Assembly: GCF_964186585.1 (NCBI RefSeq)
Contig: NZ_OZ075067.1
Location: 2,356,001-2,420,000, forward strand
Origin: Microbacterium sp. MM2322
Lineage (GTDB): Bacteria; Actinomycetota; Actinomycetes; Actinomycetales; Microbacteriaceae
Length of the DNA stretch: 64,000 nucleotides
Direction of reading: 5' to 3'
The notes below the pieces were generated by a model that worked only from the letters and a program-made list of their open reading frames with translations, did not search any database and had not been told where the DNA came from. Positions 7,457 through 14,879 of the stretch are shown in pieces. Made by a program: the position numbers and the translations under genes. The number at the start of each line of letters is the position of its first letter. Position 1 is the first letter of the stretch.

Positions 7457-7489
7457 CCGGCAGACCGCGGACGCATGCCGAAGTCTCGT

Positions 7490-7861
7490 TCACTCTGCTG
7501 AAGAGGATTCGGACTCCGCGGCCGGCGCCGGTTCAGAGTGGCCGAGCGACTTTTCCTGAAGGAAGGCGCACAGCTCCGCTGCGATCTGAAGTTCGTGCGT
7601 AAGGGCGTTGAGCTCGAAGCTCGTCAGCTCGAGCGTCTGTTCGGCGGGCTGGATGAACACGTGCCAGCTGAGATCGTCGCCGTCGTCGCGGGGTTCGATC
7701 CACACCGCGTTCGGCGCACTCTCCAACGGGATCAACACCAAACCTGTGTCCTCGCCGCCGGATCCATCCTGCACCGCAACTCGGATCTCTTCGCCGGCGC
7801 TGCGGGCGTCGATGAATTCAGCCACCCAGTGCTCGAGCGTTGCCTTGCTGTGGAACACCAT
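7490..7861 (-). CDS. Hypothetical acidic protein
   Basis: About 123 residues, not recognised. The start at 7861 is chosen because GAGG lies eight bases upstream (GAGGACGACTACATG). A longer frame reaching 8254 is Arg/Ser-rich in a shadow-like way and overlaps another small gene. The protein has alternating strands (EIRVAVQDGSG, TGLVLIPLES, AVWIEPRDDG, WHVFIQP), then a helix (FELNALTHELQIAAELCAFLQ) and a low-complexity acidic tail. It could be a small alpha/beta binding protein. The hairpin at 7978-8015 separates it from the next gene upstream. Confidence 0.6.
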   Translation of the reverse strand: MVFHSKATLEHWVAEFIDARSAGEEIRVAVQDGSGGEDTGLVLIPLESAPNAVWIEPRDDGDDLSWHVFIQPAEQTLELTSFELNALTHELQIAAELCAFLQEKSLGHSEPAPAAESESSSAE

Positions 7862-7977
7862 GTAGTCGTCCTCGGGTGAGTAGCAGAGGCGATGCCAGGG
7901 CGAGACCGCTCGCTCGATTATTGCGCTCCGGAGACGGGGTTTTGCACCCATCACGCGACGACACACGGTTTCAACGG

Positions 7978-8015
7978 GCACGGCCGCTCGGACCCAAGGG
8001 TTCGAGCGGCCGTGC
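7978..8015 (-). terminator. Hairpin downstream of the 44-residue basic protein gene
   Basis: Perfect 13-bp stem GCACGGCCGCTCG / CGAGCGGCCGTGC with a 12-base loop, 37 bp after the stop at 8052. There is no U-tract, as is common for high-GC actinobacteria. Confidence 0.6.
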
Positions 8016-8051
8016 GAGAGGCGGCATCCGAGCAACTCCTCGGTAGGCGGA

Positions 8052-8186
8052 TCAGCGGCTGGCGCCCTTGCGCGGCTTGAGAAACAGCTCAGGCTCTCGC
8101 TTCTCGCGCTTGGCTGCTCGCTTCTCCTTGATCGATGACTGCGGCGCCTTCTTGGCACTTCGTGTGTTCGGCGTCTTCTTGGACAT
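8052..8186 (-). CDS. 44-residue highly basic small protein
   Basis: A short ORF from ATG at 8186 to TGA at 8052. The protein starts MSKKTPNTRSAKKAPQSS, continues with IKEKRAAKREKREPE and ends KPRKGASR. About one third of the residues are Lys or Arg and no hydrophobic core is present. It resembles the small Lys-rich 'IKEKRAAKR' proteins often seen in actinobacteria, whose role is not established; nucleic-acid binding is a guess from charge only. A purine-rich GGGGAAGCGAG lies upstream, and a strong hairpin follows the stop. Both support a real gene. Confidence 0.6.
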   Translation of the reverse strand: MSKKTPNTRSAKKAPQSSIKEKRAAKREKREPELFLKPRKGASR

Positions 8187-8293
8187 GAGGACTCGCTTCC
8201 CCTGACTGGCTGGCGGTTGACCTTTGACCATAGCCCGGTTCGATGGGAAGTCAAATCACCGTTGACCGGGAATTTTTACCTGCCAGAATGCCA

Positions 8294-8866
8294 TCATCGA
8301 GGTCGTGGCGGCGGCGGGTCTCCGAACCGCTCCAGCGCAGCGGAGTAGCGATCACCGAACTCGACACGAGTCGCCTCGCCATACCACCAGCGATCCGGCT
8401 CCGGATCCCAGACTCCAGAGGCGTCGATGAATTGCAGATCGTACTTTCGAGCACCGAGCCCGGTGATGCGCCCCACAATCATCGGGTCGTTGACATCCAT
8501 CTCGAGGTGGATGCAGGTCAGCAACGAATGATCAGCTGCAGAACGAAGGATGTCCCGCGTGGTCGGATTCGCGGGGAGAGAGTAGGTGACGTTCGGTCGA
8601 CCCAAGGCATCCATAGCGCGATCGACGTAGCCGTTCCTGTGATCTGGCTTCACGCGTGCAACATCCCCGACCCGAATCACCGAGTAGCCATCGATGTACA
8701 CACCGTCGACCCGCTTGTGCAGGGCAACCCAGTCACCGGCCATATCGAGCACATAGCCATACACATTCTCGAGCTGCCACTTCCCGCGCCGACGCTCCAG
8801 CCTCACCGGAGATCCAGACTCAGCGGCATCCCGAAGCTCAGCCTGGATCTGCTCGTGGTCTCTCAC
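8294..8866 (-). CDS. Hypothetical protein with two similar beta-rich modules
   Basis: About 190 residues, start GTG at 8866 with AGGAGG five bases upstream (AGGAGGGATTGTG), so the open frame beyond it is not used. Two modules look alike: residues about 20-65 (LERRRGKWQLENVYGYVLDM, then WVALHKRVDGVYIDGYSVIRVGDV) and about 115-175 (VGRITGLGARKYDLQFIDASG, then WWYGEATRVEFGDRYSAAL). Each could be a small SH3-like barrel. The protein ends with a Pro-rich tail. I do not recognise a family. Confidence 0.65.
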   Translation of the reverse strand: MRDHEQIQAELRDAAESGSPVRLERRRGKWQLENVYGYVLDMAGDWVALHKRVDGVYIDGYSVIRVGDVARVKPDHRNGYVDRAMDALGRPNVTYSLPANPTTRDILRSAADHSLLTCIHLEMDVNDPMIVGRITGLGARKYDLQFIDASGVWDPEPDRWWYGEATRVEFGDRYSAALERFGDPPPPRPR

Positions 8867-8886
8867 AATCCCTCCTAGAACGGCCG

Positions 8887-9126
8887 TCAGGCCTCGCGAG
8901 GAGGCATCCCGTGCGCCCGTCGGCCGATCGCGAGCCAGGTGACGGGTCCGAGGATCGGGATGAAGATCGTGAGCAGTACCCATCCGAGCGCCTGCCGTGC
9001 GCTGAGGTGTCGGGCGGAACGGGCGAGCGACACCAGCGCGACGATCGCCAGCACAGCGCCCACGAGCGCGACGACAGACCACGCGATGTCGTATCCGCTG
9101 GGGATGAGGGGGTTGATGGCGTCCAC
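8887..9126 (-). CDS. PLDc_N family two-TM membrane protein
   Basis: A 79-residue protein with two transmembrane helices (about 14-35 and 47-66). The short loop and second helix LGWVLLTIFIPILGPVTWLAIGRR give the signature of the phospholipase-D-nuclease N-terminal (PLDc_N) family of small actinobacterial membrane proteins. The start codon is GTG at 9126, six bases after TAGGGT, so it is probably transcribed without a leader. The function of stand-alone PLDc_N proteins is unknown. The downstream gene starts 20 bp beyond its stop, so the two may be co-transcribed. Confidence 0.75.
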   Translation of the reverse strand: MDAINPLIPSGYDIAWSVVALVGAVLAIVALVSLARSARHLSARQALGWVLLTIFIPILGPVTWLAIGRRAHGMPPREA

Positions 9127-9132
9127 ACCCCG

Positions 9133-9138
9133 ACCCTA
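9133..9138 (-). promoter_or_regulatory. Leaderless -10 hexamer TAGGGT
   Basis: TAGGGT (minus strand), six bases, then the GTG start of the PLDc_N gene at 9126. Confidence 0.5.
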
Positions 9139-9223
9139 GCTGCCGACGTCCGCGTCGAACCGACGCAAAGTGTCGTCATGAGAGCGGCATTTCGACACTT
9201 CACGTCGGCTCGGCGCGCCGAGA

Positions 9224-9270
9224 CGTCGCAGATGGTCGGCATTACGCCGCGCGGGCGACCATCTGCGACG
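9224..9270 (-). terminator. Strong hairpin after the flavin monooxygenase gene
   Basis: Perfect 15-bp stem CGTCGCAGATGGTCG / CGACCATCTGCGACG with a 17-base loop, starting 24 bp past the monooxygenase stop. A second perfect palindrome, CTCGGCGCGCCGAG (9209-9222), lies next to it. Likely terminator of the MHS-monooxygenase transcript. Confidence 0.6.
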
Positions 9271-9293
9271 GCTCGGCGGCCGGCGCGCCGAGA

Positions 9294-11174
9294 TCAGCCG
9301 ACCGGCCGAAGCGCCCCGGCGAGGAACTCACCCAACTCTGCCGTCGCGGTCAGCGGCAGGACGGCGGCGACGTACTGGTCGGGCCGCACGACCACGACCG
9401 CACCTTCCGGCGAGATCCCCCGCTCGGCGAAGATGTCGACATCCGTCCACGTCGACGGCCCCGCCGCGTAGACCTTCTCCCAGTCCATGAGCCCGAGCGG
9501 GCCGGAGTGGGGCCGGAAGACGCCCGGAACCGCGGCCATCTCGACATCCTCATACGAGCGCGGATAGATCACCTTCGCGTCGAACACCGCGTCGGGATCC
9601 GCCCCTACGGGAGTGTGCCGGGCGACGGGACCGGATGCCGAGCCGAACCACTCCGCCCAGTCGGCGAGTCTCTCGCCCGACTGGTCTGCGAAGGCGTACA
9701 CGCGCCATCGGCCGTCCGCCTTCGCGTGGTGGCCGAGGTGCACGACGTTGCCGTCCGCGACGCGAACGACCTCGGCCGACTTCAGCCGCTTGCCCACGGG
9801 GAACCCGGTAGCGAGACTCTCGTGCTCGGTTCCGCCGACGATCGCCGACCGCTCGTACCGCGTCATGAACCCCGAAGGGAACTCGGCGGTCGCGAGGTAA
9901 TAGGTCGCGAGGTCCTCGGGGTCGGTGATCTCCTCCGGCTTGCGCGCCATCAACGACGACCACTCCTTGTCGAAGTCGATCAGCTGCTGCGCGACCGGCC
10001 GCCGTTCGGCTCCGTAGGTGGCGAGAAGGGATGCCGTGGCAAGCCCGGTCAGCACGTGACCGAGCTTCCAGCCCAGATTGAACCCGTCCTGCATCGAGAC
10101 GTTCATCCCCTGGCCGGCCTTGGCGCTGTGCGTGTGGCAGGCGTCCCCGGTGAGGAACACGCGCGGGTCGCGATCCTCCCCCTCGGGCACATCGTCGAAC
10201 CCGTCGGTCACACGATGCCCGACCTCGTAGACGCTGTGCCAGGCGACCTGCTTCACGTCGATCGCGTAGGGGTGGAGGATCTCGTTCGCCCGCCGGATGA
10301 CCTCTTCGATCGGGGTCTGGCGGACGCGGTGATTGTCGTCGGCTGAGACGGCACCGAGGTCGATGTACATCCGGCTGAGGTACCCGCCCTCACGGGGGAT
10401 GTGCAGGATGTTGCCCGCCGTGCTGTTGATCGCGCACTTGATGCGCCAGTCGGGGAAGTCGGTGTCGACCAGCACGTCCATGACGCCCCAGGCATGCAGC
10501 GACGCATCGCCCACGTGGACCCGGCCGATCGCCTGCCGCACGCCGCTGCGCGCACCGTCGCATCCGACGACGTACCGTGCGCGGATCACGCGCTCCTCCC
10601 CCGCTCGCGGACCGTCGACGTGCCGGACCGTGACGGCGACGGGGGCCGCGGCATCCTCAGGCACCTCCAACCCGACGAACTCGACGCCGTAGTCGGGCAC
10701 GATGCGTCCCGGCCCCTGGGCGGCTGCTTCGGCGAAGTAGTCGAGCACGCGCGCCTGGTTGACGATGAGGTGCGGGAACTCGCTGATCTTCAGGCCATAG
10801 TCATCGGTTCGAGACGTCCGACGGATGCGGCGCGGGTCGGACGGATCAGGGCCCCAGAAGTTCATGTAGCCGATGTTGTAGGCCTCGGCGACGATCCGCT
10901 CGGCAAACCCGAACGCCTGGAACGTCTCCACCGACCGCGGCTGGATGCCGTCGGCCTGTCCGAGCTCCAGCCGACCGCTTCGCCGCTCGATGAGGCGGGT
11001 CGAGACCTGCGGGAACTGCGACATCTGGGCGGCCAGCAGCATCCCGGCGGGACCCGACCCCACGATGAGGACGTCCGTCTCATCGGGGAGCTCGTCGGGG
11101 CGGTCGATCCCGGTGCCTGCGGCGGGGAGGACCCGCGGGTCGCCCGAGACGTACCCGTGGTGGTGGAACTGCAT
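9294..11174 (-). CDS. FAD-dependent aromatic monooxygenase (phenol hydroxylase / 3-hydroxybenzoate 4-monooxygenase family)
   Basis: A 626-residue single-component flavoprotein. The FAD-binding Rossmann motif is VLIVGSGPAGMLLAAQ (GSGPAG at residues 39-44). The second FAD motif is FLTGDACHTHSAKAGQGMNV. The C-terminal 170 residues form the thioredoxin-like domain typical of the phenol 2-monooxygenase / MobA group, and the length fits that group. It uses NAD(P)H and O2 to hydroxylate a phenolic ring, in the cytoplasm. The neighbours are homoprotocatechuate-cleavage genes, so I infer that it makes 3,4-dihydroxyphenylacetate from a hydroxyphenylacetate, replacing the two-component HpaBC. The exact substrate is uncertain. 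It lies 18 bp after the transporter gene in one transcript. Confidence 0.85.
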   Translation of the reverse strand: MQFHHHGYVSGDPRVLPAAGTGIDRPDELPDETDVLIVGSGPAGMLLAAQMSQFPQVSTRLIERRSGRLELGQADGIQPRSVETFQAFGFAERIVAEAYNIGYMNFWGPDPSDPRRIRRTSRTDDYGLKISEFPHLIVNQARVLDYFAEAAAQGPGRIVPDYGVEFVGLEVPEDAAAPVAVTVRHVDGPRAGEERVIRARYVVGCDGARSGVRQAIGRVHVGDASLHAWGVMDVLVDTDFPDWRIKCAINSTAGNILHIPREGGYLSRMYIDLGAVSADDNHRVRQTPIEEVIRRANEILHPYAIDVKQVAWHSVYEVGHRVTDGFDDVPEGEDRDPRVFLTGDACHTHSAKAGQGMNVSMQDGFNLGWKLGHVLTGLATASLLATYGAERRPVAQQLIDFDKEWSSLMARKPEEITDPEDLATYYLATAEFPSGFMTRYERSAIVGGTEHESLATGFPVGKRLKSAEVVRVADGNVVHLGHHAKADGRWRVYAFADQSGERLADWAEWFGSASGPVARHTPVGADPDAVFDAKVIYPRSYEDVEMAAVPGVFRPHSGPLGLMDWEKVYAAGPSTWTDVDIFAERGISPEGAVVVVRPDQYVAAVLPLTATAELGEFLAGALRPVG

Positions 11175-11192
11175 GGGTGCTCCTCGTCGAGG

Positions 11193-12572
11193 TCAGGCGC
11201 GCGTCAGACCGCGGACGGGACTGACCGACTGCTCTGCTTCGTGATCGGGGTCAAGCGGGATGCCGCTGCGATCCCGCAGCAGCAGCGTCGCCACCAGGCC
11301 GAGCACCGTCATGCCGGCGAGGTACCAGGTGACCGGGGTCGTCGACCCGAACGCCGCGACGAGGGCCGTCGCGATCGTCGGCGCGAAGGCGCCGCCGAGG
11401 ATGGCACCGATGGCGTACGAGATCGAGACGCCCGAGAACCGGATGGACGCGGGGAACAGCTCGGCGTACAGCGCCGCCTGCGGTCCGTACGTGAAGCCGA
11501 GCCCGATCGTGAGGATCGCAAGGCCCAGGAACAGGACGAAGACGTTGCCGGTGTTGACCAGGGGGAAGAGCGTGAAGACGCCCACGAGTTGCATGATCCA
11601 GCCCGCGATGTACGTCGTCCGTCGGCCGAACCGGTCCGAGGCGAAACCGGCGACGAGCGTCGACAGCAGCCAGGTCACGGCGGACCCTGTCACCGCCCAG
11701 AGCACCGGACCGCGGTCGAGGCCGAGCGGCCCCTCGGGGTTCGTGGCGTAGCCCTGGATGTACCCACCGGTGGTCATGTACCCGACGGCGTTGTTGCCCG
11801 CGAAGACGAAGGCGGCGACGATCACGAGCACGGCGTGCTTGCGGAACAGCTCGACGATCGGCATCCGGCTGTGCTCTTTGCGCTCGGCGAGCTCGAGGAA
11901 GACGGGGCTCTCCTCGACGCGGCGGCGGACGTACCAGCCGACGAGGATGAGGACGACGCTCAGCAGGAACGGTACGCGCCATCCCCACTCGAGGAACTGC
12001 TCCCCCGGCGCGATCGCCGACATGAGCGCCATGACGCCCGACGCGAGCAGCAGGCCGAGCGGAACGCCGATCTGCGGCGACGCACCGAACGCACCGCGCC
12101 GCGTCTTGGGGGCGTGCTCGACGGCCATCAGCACCGCGCCACCCCACTCGCCGCCGGCGGAGATGCCCTGCAGGATGCGGAGGAGCACCAGGATGACGGG
12201 TGCCGCGAGCCCGATCGATTCGGCGCTCGGCAGCACGCCGATGAGCGCCGTCGCGACACCCATGAGGATGAGCGTCCACATGAGCACGACCTTGCGGCCG
12301 TACTTGTCGCCGAGATGGCCGGCGAGGAACGCGCCGAGCGGACGGAAGAGGAAGCTCACCCCGACCGTGGCGAACCCGATGAGGACGCTGTCCTTGCCCA
12401 GCGGGGCGAAGAAGAGCTGCCCGAACACGAGTCCGACGGCGGTCGCGTAGATGAAGAAGTCGTACCACTCCACGGTGGTGCCGACGACGGTGGCGAACAC
12501 GACGCGGCGGCGGTCCGCGGCGGTGGCGATGGTCCCGGTGGGTGTGAACCCTCGGGCAGGGGAAGTGCTCAT
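11193..12572 (-). CDS. MFS transporter of the metabolite:H+ symporter (MHS) type
   Basis: A 459-residue, 12-TM major facilitator. The hallmark sequences are VVGTTVEWYDFFIYATA at the first helix, GHLGDKYGRKVVL between TM2 and TM3, RILQGISAGGEWGGAVLM in TM4 and FASDRFGRRTTYIAGW in the second half. This matches the ShiA/KgtP/ProP-like MHS branch, which imports organic and aromatic acids with protons. The ATG at 12572 has AGGAG six bases upstream. It is the first gene of a unit with the flavin monooxygenase and is divergent from the hpa operon, so it probably takes up the aromatic acid that feeds it. Confidence 0.88.
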   Translation of the reverse strand: MSTSPARGFTPTGTIATAADRRRVVFATVVGTTVEWYDFFIYATAVGLVFGQLFFAPLGKDSVLIGFATVGVSFLFRPLGAFLAGHLGDKYGRKVVLMWTLILMGVATALIGVLPSAESIGLAAPVILVLLRILQGISAGGEWGGAVLMAVEHAPKTRRGAFGASPQIGVPLGLLLASGVMALMSAIAPGEQFLEWGWRVPFLLSVVLILVGWYVRRRVEESPVFLELAERKEHSRMPIVELFRKHAVLVIVAAFVFAGNNAVGYMTTGGYIQGYATNPEGPLGLDRGPVLWAVTGSAVTWLLSTLVAGFASDRFGRRTTYIAGWIMQLVGVFTLFPLVNTGNVFVLFLGLAILTIGLGFTYGPQAALYAELFPASIRFSGVSISYAIGAILGGAFAPTIATALVAAFGSTTPVTWYLAGMTVLGLVATLLLRDRSGIPLDPDHEAEQSVSPVRGLTRA

Positions 12573-12629
12573 GCTGACTCCTGTGTCATCCGACGTCTTC
12601 GTCGATATCCGGTTGTCCGGTGCAGCCCG

Positions 12630-12641
12630 ATCATATACGAT
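12630..12641. promoter_or_regulatory. Candidate GntR operator in the divergent hpa promoter
   Basis: ATCATATACGAT is a 10-of-12 palindrome centred on TATA. It lies in the 99-bp region between the transporter start (12572) and the hpaG-like start (12672). FCD-type GntR regulators often bind short AT-rich palindromes of this form, and such a regulator is encoded in the downstream operon. Its central position would allow control of both divergent units. Confidence 0.45.
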
Positions 12642-12671
12642 TTGAGATACGACGCAAGGGCGAGGGAGCTC

Positions 12672-14174
12672 ATGAGTATGCAGAACGACGACACGGTGAC
12701 GGATGCCGCATCCCGCGATCCTCGCTACGCCGCCCTCCCCGGCCGGCCGGGCAAGATCGTCGCCGTCCACCTGAACTACCGCTCCCGCGCGGCGCAGCGC
12801 GGACGCACGCCCGCTGCCCCCTCGTACTTCTTCAAGGCGTCGAGTTCCGTCGCCGCCTCGGGCAGCACCGTCGAACGCCCCGTCGGCACCGAGCTGCTCG
12901 CCTTCGAGGGCGAGATCGCCCTGATCATCGGCGCCGCGGCGCGACGCGTGGGAGTCGACCGCGCCTGGGAGCATGTCGCGGGCGTGACCGCAGCGAACGA
13001 CCTCGGCCTCTACGACCTGCGGGCGAACGACAAGGGGTCGAACGTCCGCTCCAAGAGCGGCGACGGCTTCACTCCCCTCGGCCCTGCCGTGCTCGACGCC
13101 CGCCGCGTCGACCCGACTCGACTGCGCGTCCGCACCTGGGTCAACGGGAAGCTTGCTCAGGACGGGTCGACCGACGACCTCCTCTTCCCCCTCGCGCAGA
13201 TCGTCGCCGACCTGTCGCAGCACGCCACCCTCGAGCCGGGCGACGTGATCCTCACCGGCACGCCCGCGGGGTCGTCCGTCATCGTCCCCGGCGACGTCGT
13301 CGAGGTCGAGGTCGACGCCATCGACACCCGGGAGAGCACCGGGCGCCTCGTGACCACGGTCGTCGAGGGGCCGAACATCGCCTTCGACCGGACGCTCGGC
13401 TCGCTCCCCCAGGTGGACGACACGCAGCGCGAAGAGGCGTGGGGGTCTCGCGAGGCTGCCGGGCTGGGTGCGGCATCCGCCCTCTCTCCCGAACTCCGCG
13501 CGAAGCTCGAGCGCGTCCCCGTCGCGGGGCTGTCGCAGCAGCTGCGCAGGCGCGGCCTCGACAACGTCACCATCGACGGCGTCGCCCCGCTCCACCCCGA
13601 CGCGAAGCTCGTCGGAGTGGCGTCGACCCTGCGCTTCGTGCCGAACCGCGAGGACCTCTTCCAGAGCCACGGCGGCGGCTACAACGCGCAGAAGCGCGCG
13701 TTCGACGCCGTCGGCGAAGGTGAGGTCATCGTCATCGAGGCGCGCGGTGAGACCGGGTCCGGAACGCTCGGCGACATCCTCACCCTCCGTGCCCACGCGC
13801 GCGGCGCCGCCGGCATCGTCACCGACGGCGGTGTGCGGGATGCCGCGGCTGTCGCAGCAGTCGGCATCCCCGTCTATTCGGCCGGAGCACACCCCGCCGT
13901 TCTCGGCCGCAAGCACGTGCCGTGGGACACCGGCGTCACGATCGCCTGCGGCGGGACGACCGTCCAGCCGGGCGACATCATCGTCGGTGATGGAGACGGC
14001 GTCATCGTGCTGCCACCCGCTCTGGCAGAGGAAATCGCCGACGCCGCGCTCGCGCAGGAGGATGAGGATGCCTGGATCGCGGCTCGCGTCGCCGAGGGTG
14101 AACCGGTCGACGGCCTGTTCCCGATGAACGCGCAGTGGCGCGCACGCTTCGAAGCCGAGCGGGACGCCCGATGA
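12672..14174 (+). CDS. Fusion of FAH-family decarboxylase/isomerase (HpaG-like) and RraA-like aldolase/decarboxylase domain
   Basis: A 500-residue protein. Residues about 25-265 are a fumarylacetoacetate-hydrolase-fold domain (IVAVHLNYRSRAAQRG, FEGEIALIIG with the metal-binding Glu pair, KSGDGFTPLGPAVL, LTGTPAGSSVI). This is the fold of HpaG, the 5-oxopent-3-ene-1,2,5-tricarboxylate decarboxylase and diene isomerase. Residues about 280-495 are an RraA / 4-hydroxy-4-methyl-2-oxoglutarate aldolase-like domain with GSGTLGDILTLRAHARGAAG and the metal-site motif TDGGVRD at 384-390. The latter implies catalytic activity, not the RNase-inhibitor role. In E. coli HpaG the two halves are both FAH domains; here the second half is replaced. 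AGGGAG (12663-12668) serves the ATG at 12672 or 12678. Confidence 0.85.
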   Translation: MSMQNDDTVTDAASRDPRYAALPGRPGKIVAVHLNYRSRAAQRGRTPAAPSYFFKASSSVAASGSTVERPVGTELLAFEGEIALIIGAAARRVGVDRAWEHVAGVTAANDLGLYDLRANDKGSNVRSKSGDGFTPLGPAVLDARRVDPTRLRVRTWVNGKLAQDGSTDDLLFPLAQIVADLSQHATLEPGDVILTGTPAGSSVIVPGDVVEVEVDAIDTRESTGRLVTTVVEGPNIAFDRTLGSLPQVDDTQREEAWGSREAAGLGAASALSPELRAKLERVPVAGLSQQLRRRGLDNVTIDGVAPLHPDAKLVGVASTLRFVPNREDLFQSHGGGYNAQKRAFDAVGEGEVIVIEARGETGSGTLGDILTLRAHARGAAGIVTDGGVRDAAAVAAVGIPVYSAGAHPAVLGRKHVPWDTGVTIACGGTTVQPGDIIVGDGDGVIVLPPALAEEIADAALAQEDEDAWIAARVAEGEPVDGLFPMNAQWRARFEAERDAR

Positions 14175-14857
14175 CCGAGGTGCAGACGGCTCCGAGCAAG
14201 TCGCAGCAGGCCTACGCCTGGATCAAGGAACGGATCGTCGAGGAGACGTTCACGCCCGGCTACCGGCTCGTCCTCGGCAGCATCGCGGGTGAGCTCGACA
14301 TGAGCGTCGTGCCCGTCCGTGAGGCGATCCGTCAGCTCGAGGCCGAGGGTCTCGTCACGTTCGAGCGCAACGTCGGCGCGCGGGTCGCGATGGTCGACGA
14401 CTCGCAGTACCGCTACAGCATGCAGGCTCTGTCGATCCTCGAGGGGACGGCGACAGCCCTCTCGGCCCGCGCCCTCACCGAATCCGACATCCGCCGCGCC
14501 CGGCAGATCAACGAGCTCATGATCGAGACGCTCGACCACTTCGACCCACGCGCGTTCACCCGCCTCAACCAGGAGTTCCACGCGATCCTCTTCGAGCGCT
14601 GCGCGAACCCGCGGATGCTGGAGCTCGTCCAGACCGAGTGGGGCCGGCTCGGGCACCTCCGCGACTCCACGTTCAGCTTCGTGCCCGGGCGCGCGCAGGA
14701 GTCGGTCCGCGAGCACGAGCAGATCCTCGTGCTCATCGAGCGGAGCGCACCCCTCGGCGAGATCGAGCACGCCGCCCGGCGCCACCGGTCGGCGACGCTC
14801 GACGCCTACATGATCCACGAGCACCCCGACCAGGCGCTCGGCCTCCCGAACTTCTGA
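14171..14857 (+). CDS. GntR family (FCD domain) transcriptional regulator
   Basis: A 228-residue protein whose ATG overlaps the preceding stop (ATGA). The winged helix is at residues 10-75 (AYAWIKERIVEETFTPGYRL, SVVPVREAIRQLEAEGLV, RNVGARVA). The FCD ligand-binding domain follows (ILEGTATALSARALTESDI, FHAILFERCANPRML, EHEQILVLIERSAPLGEIEHAARRH), with the Asp/His pattern that binds a metal and carboxylate ligand. It lies inside the hpa operon and probably responds to a pathway acid. The palindrome at 12630-12641 is a candidate target. Confidence 0.9.
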   Translation: MTEVQTAPSKSQQAYAWIKERIVEETFTPGYRLVLGSIAGELDMSVVPVREAIRQLEAEGLVTFERNVGARVAMVDDSQYRYSMQALSILEGTATALSARALTESDIRRARQINELMIETLDHFDPRAFTRLNQEFHAILFERCANPRMLELVQTEWGRLGHLRDSTFSFVPGRAQESVREHEQILVLIERSAPLGEIEHAARRHRSATLDAYMIHEHPDQALGLPNF

Positions 14858-14879
14858 CCCTCGAGCAAGGACGCACGAC

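Noticed and set aside
7862..8254. Arg/Ser-rich extension of the hypothetical protein at 7490
   Set aside because: It overlaps the hairpin and the 44-residue gene, and the internal ATG at 7861 has a better ribosome-binding site.
10401..12660. Very long plus-strand open frame running into the HpaG-like gene
   Set aside because: It is antisense to the flavin monooxygenase and MHS transporter, both of which have family motifs throughout. Its product is Arg/Asp/Glu-rich low complexity, typical of reverse-frame shadows in high-GC DNA. The real start is at 12672 with AGGGAG.
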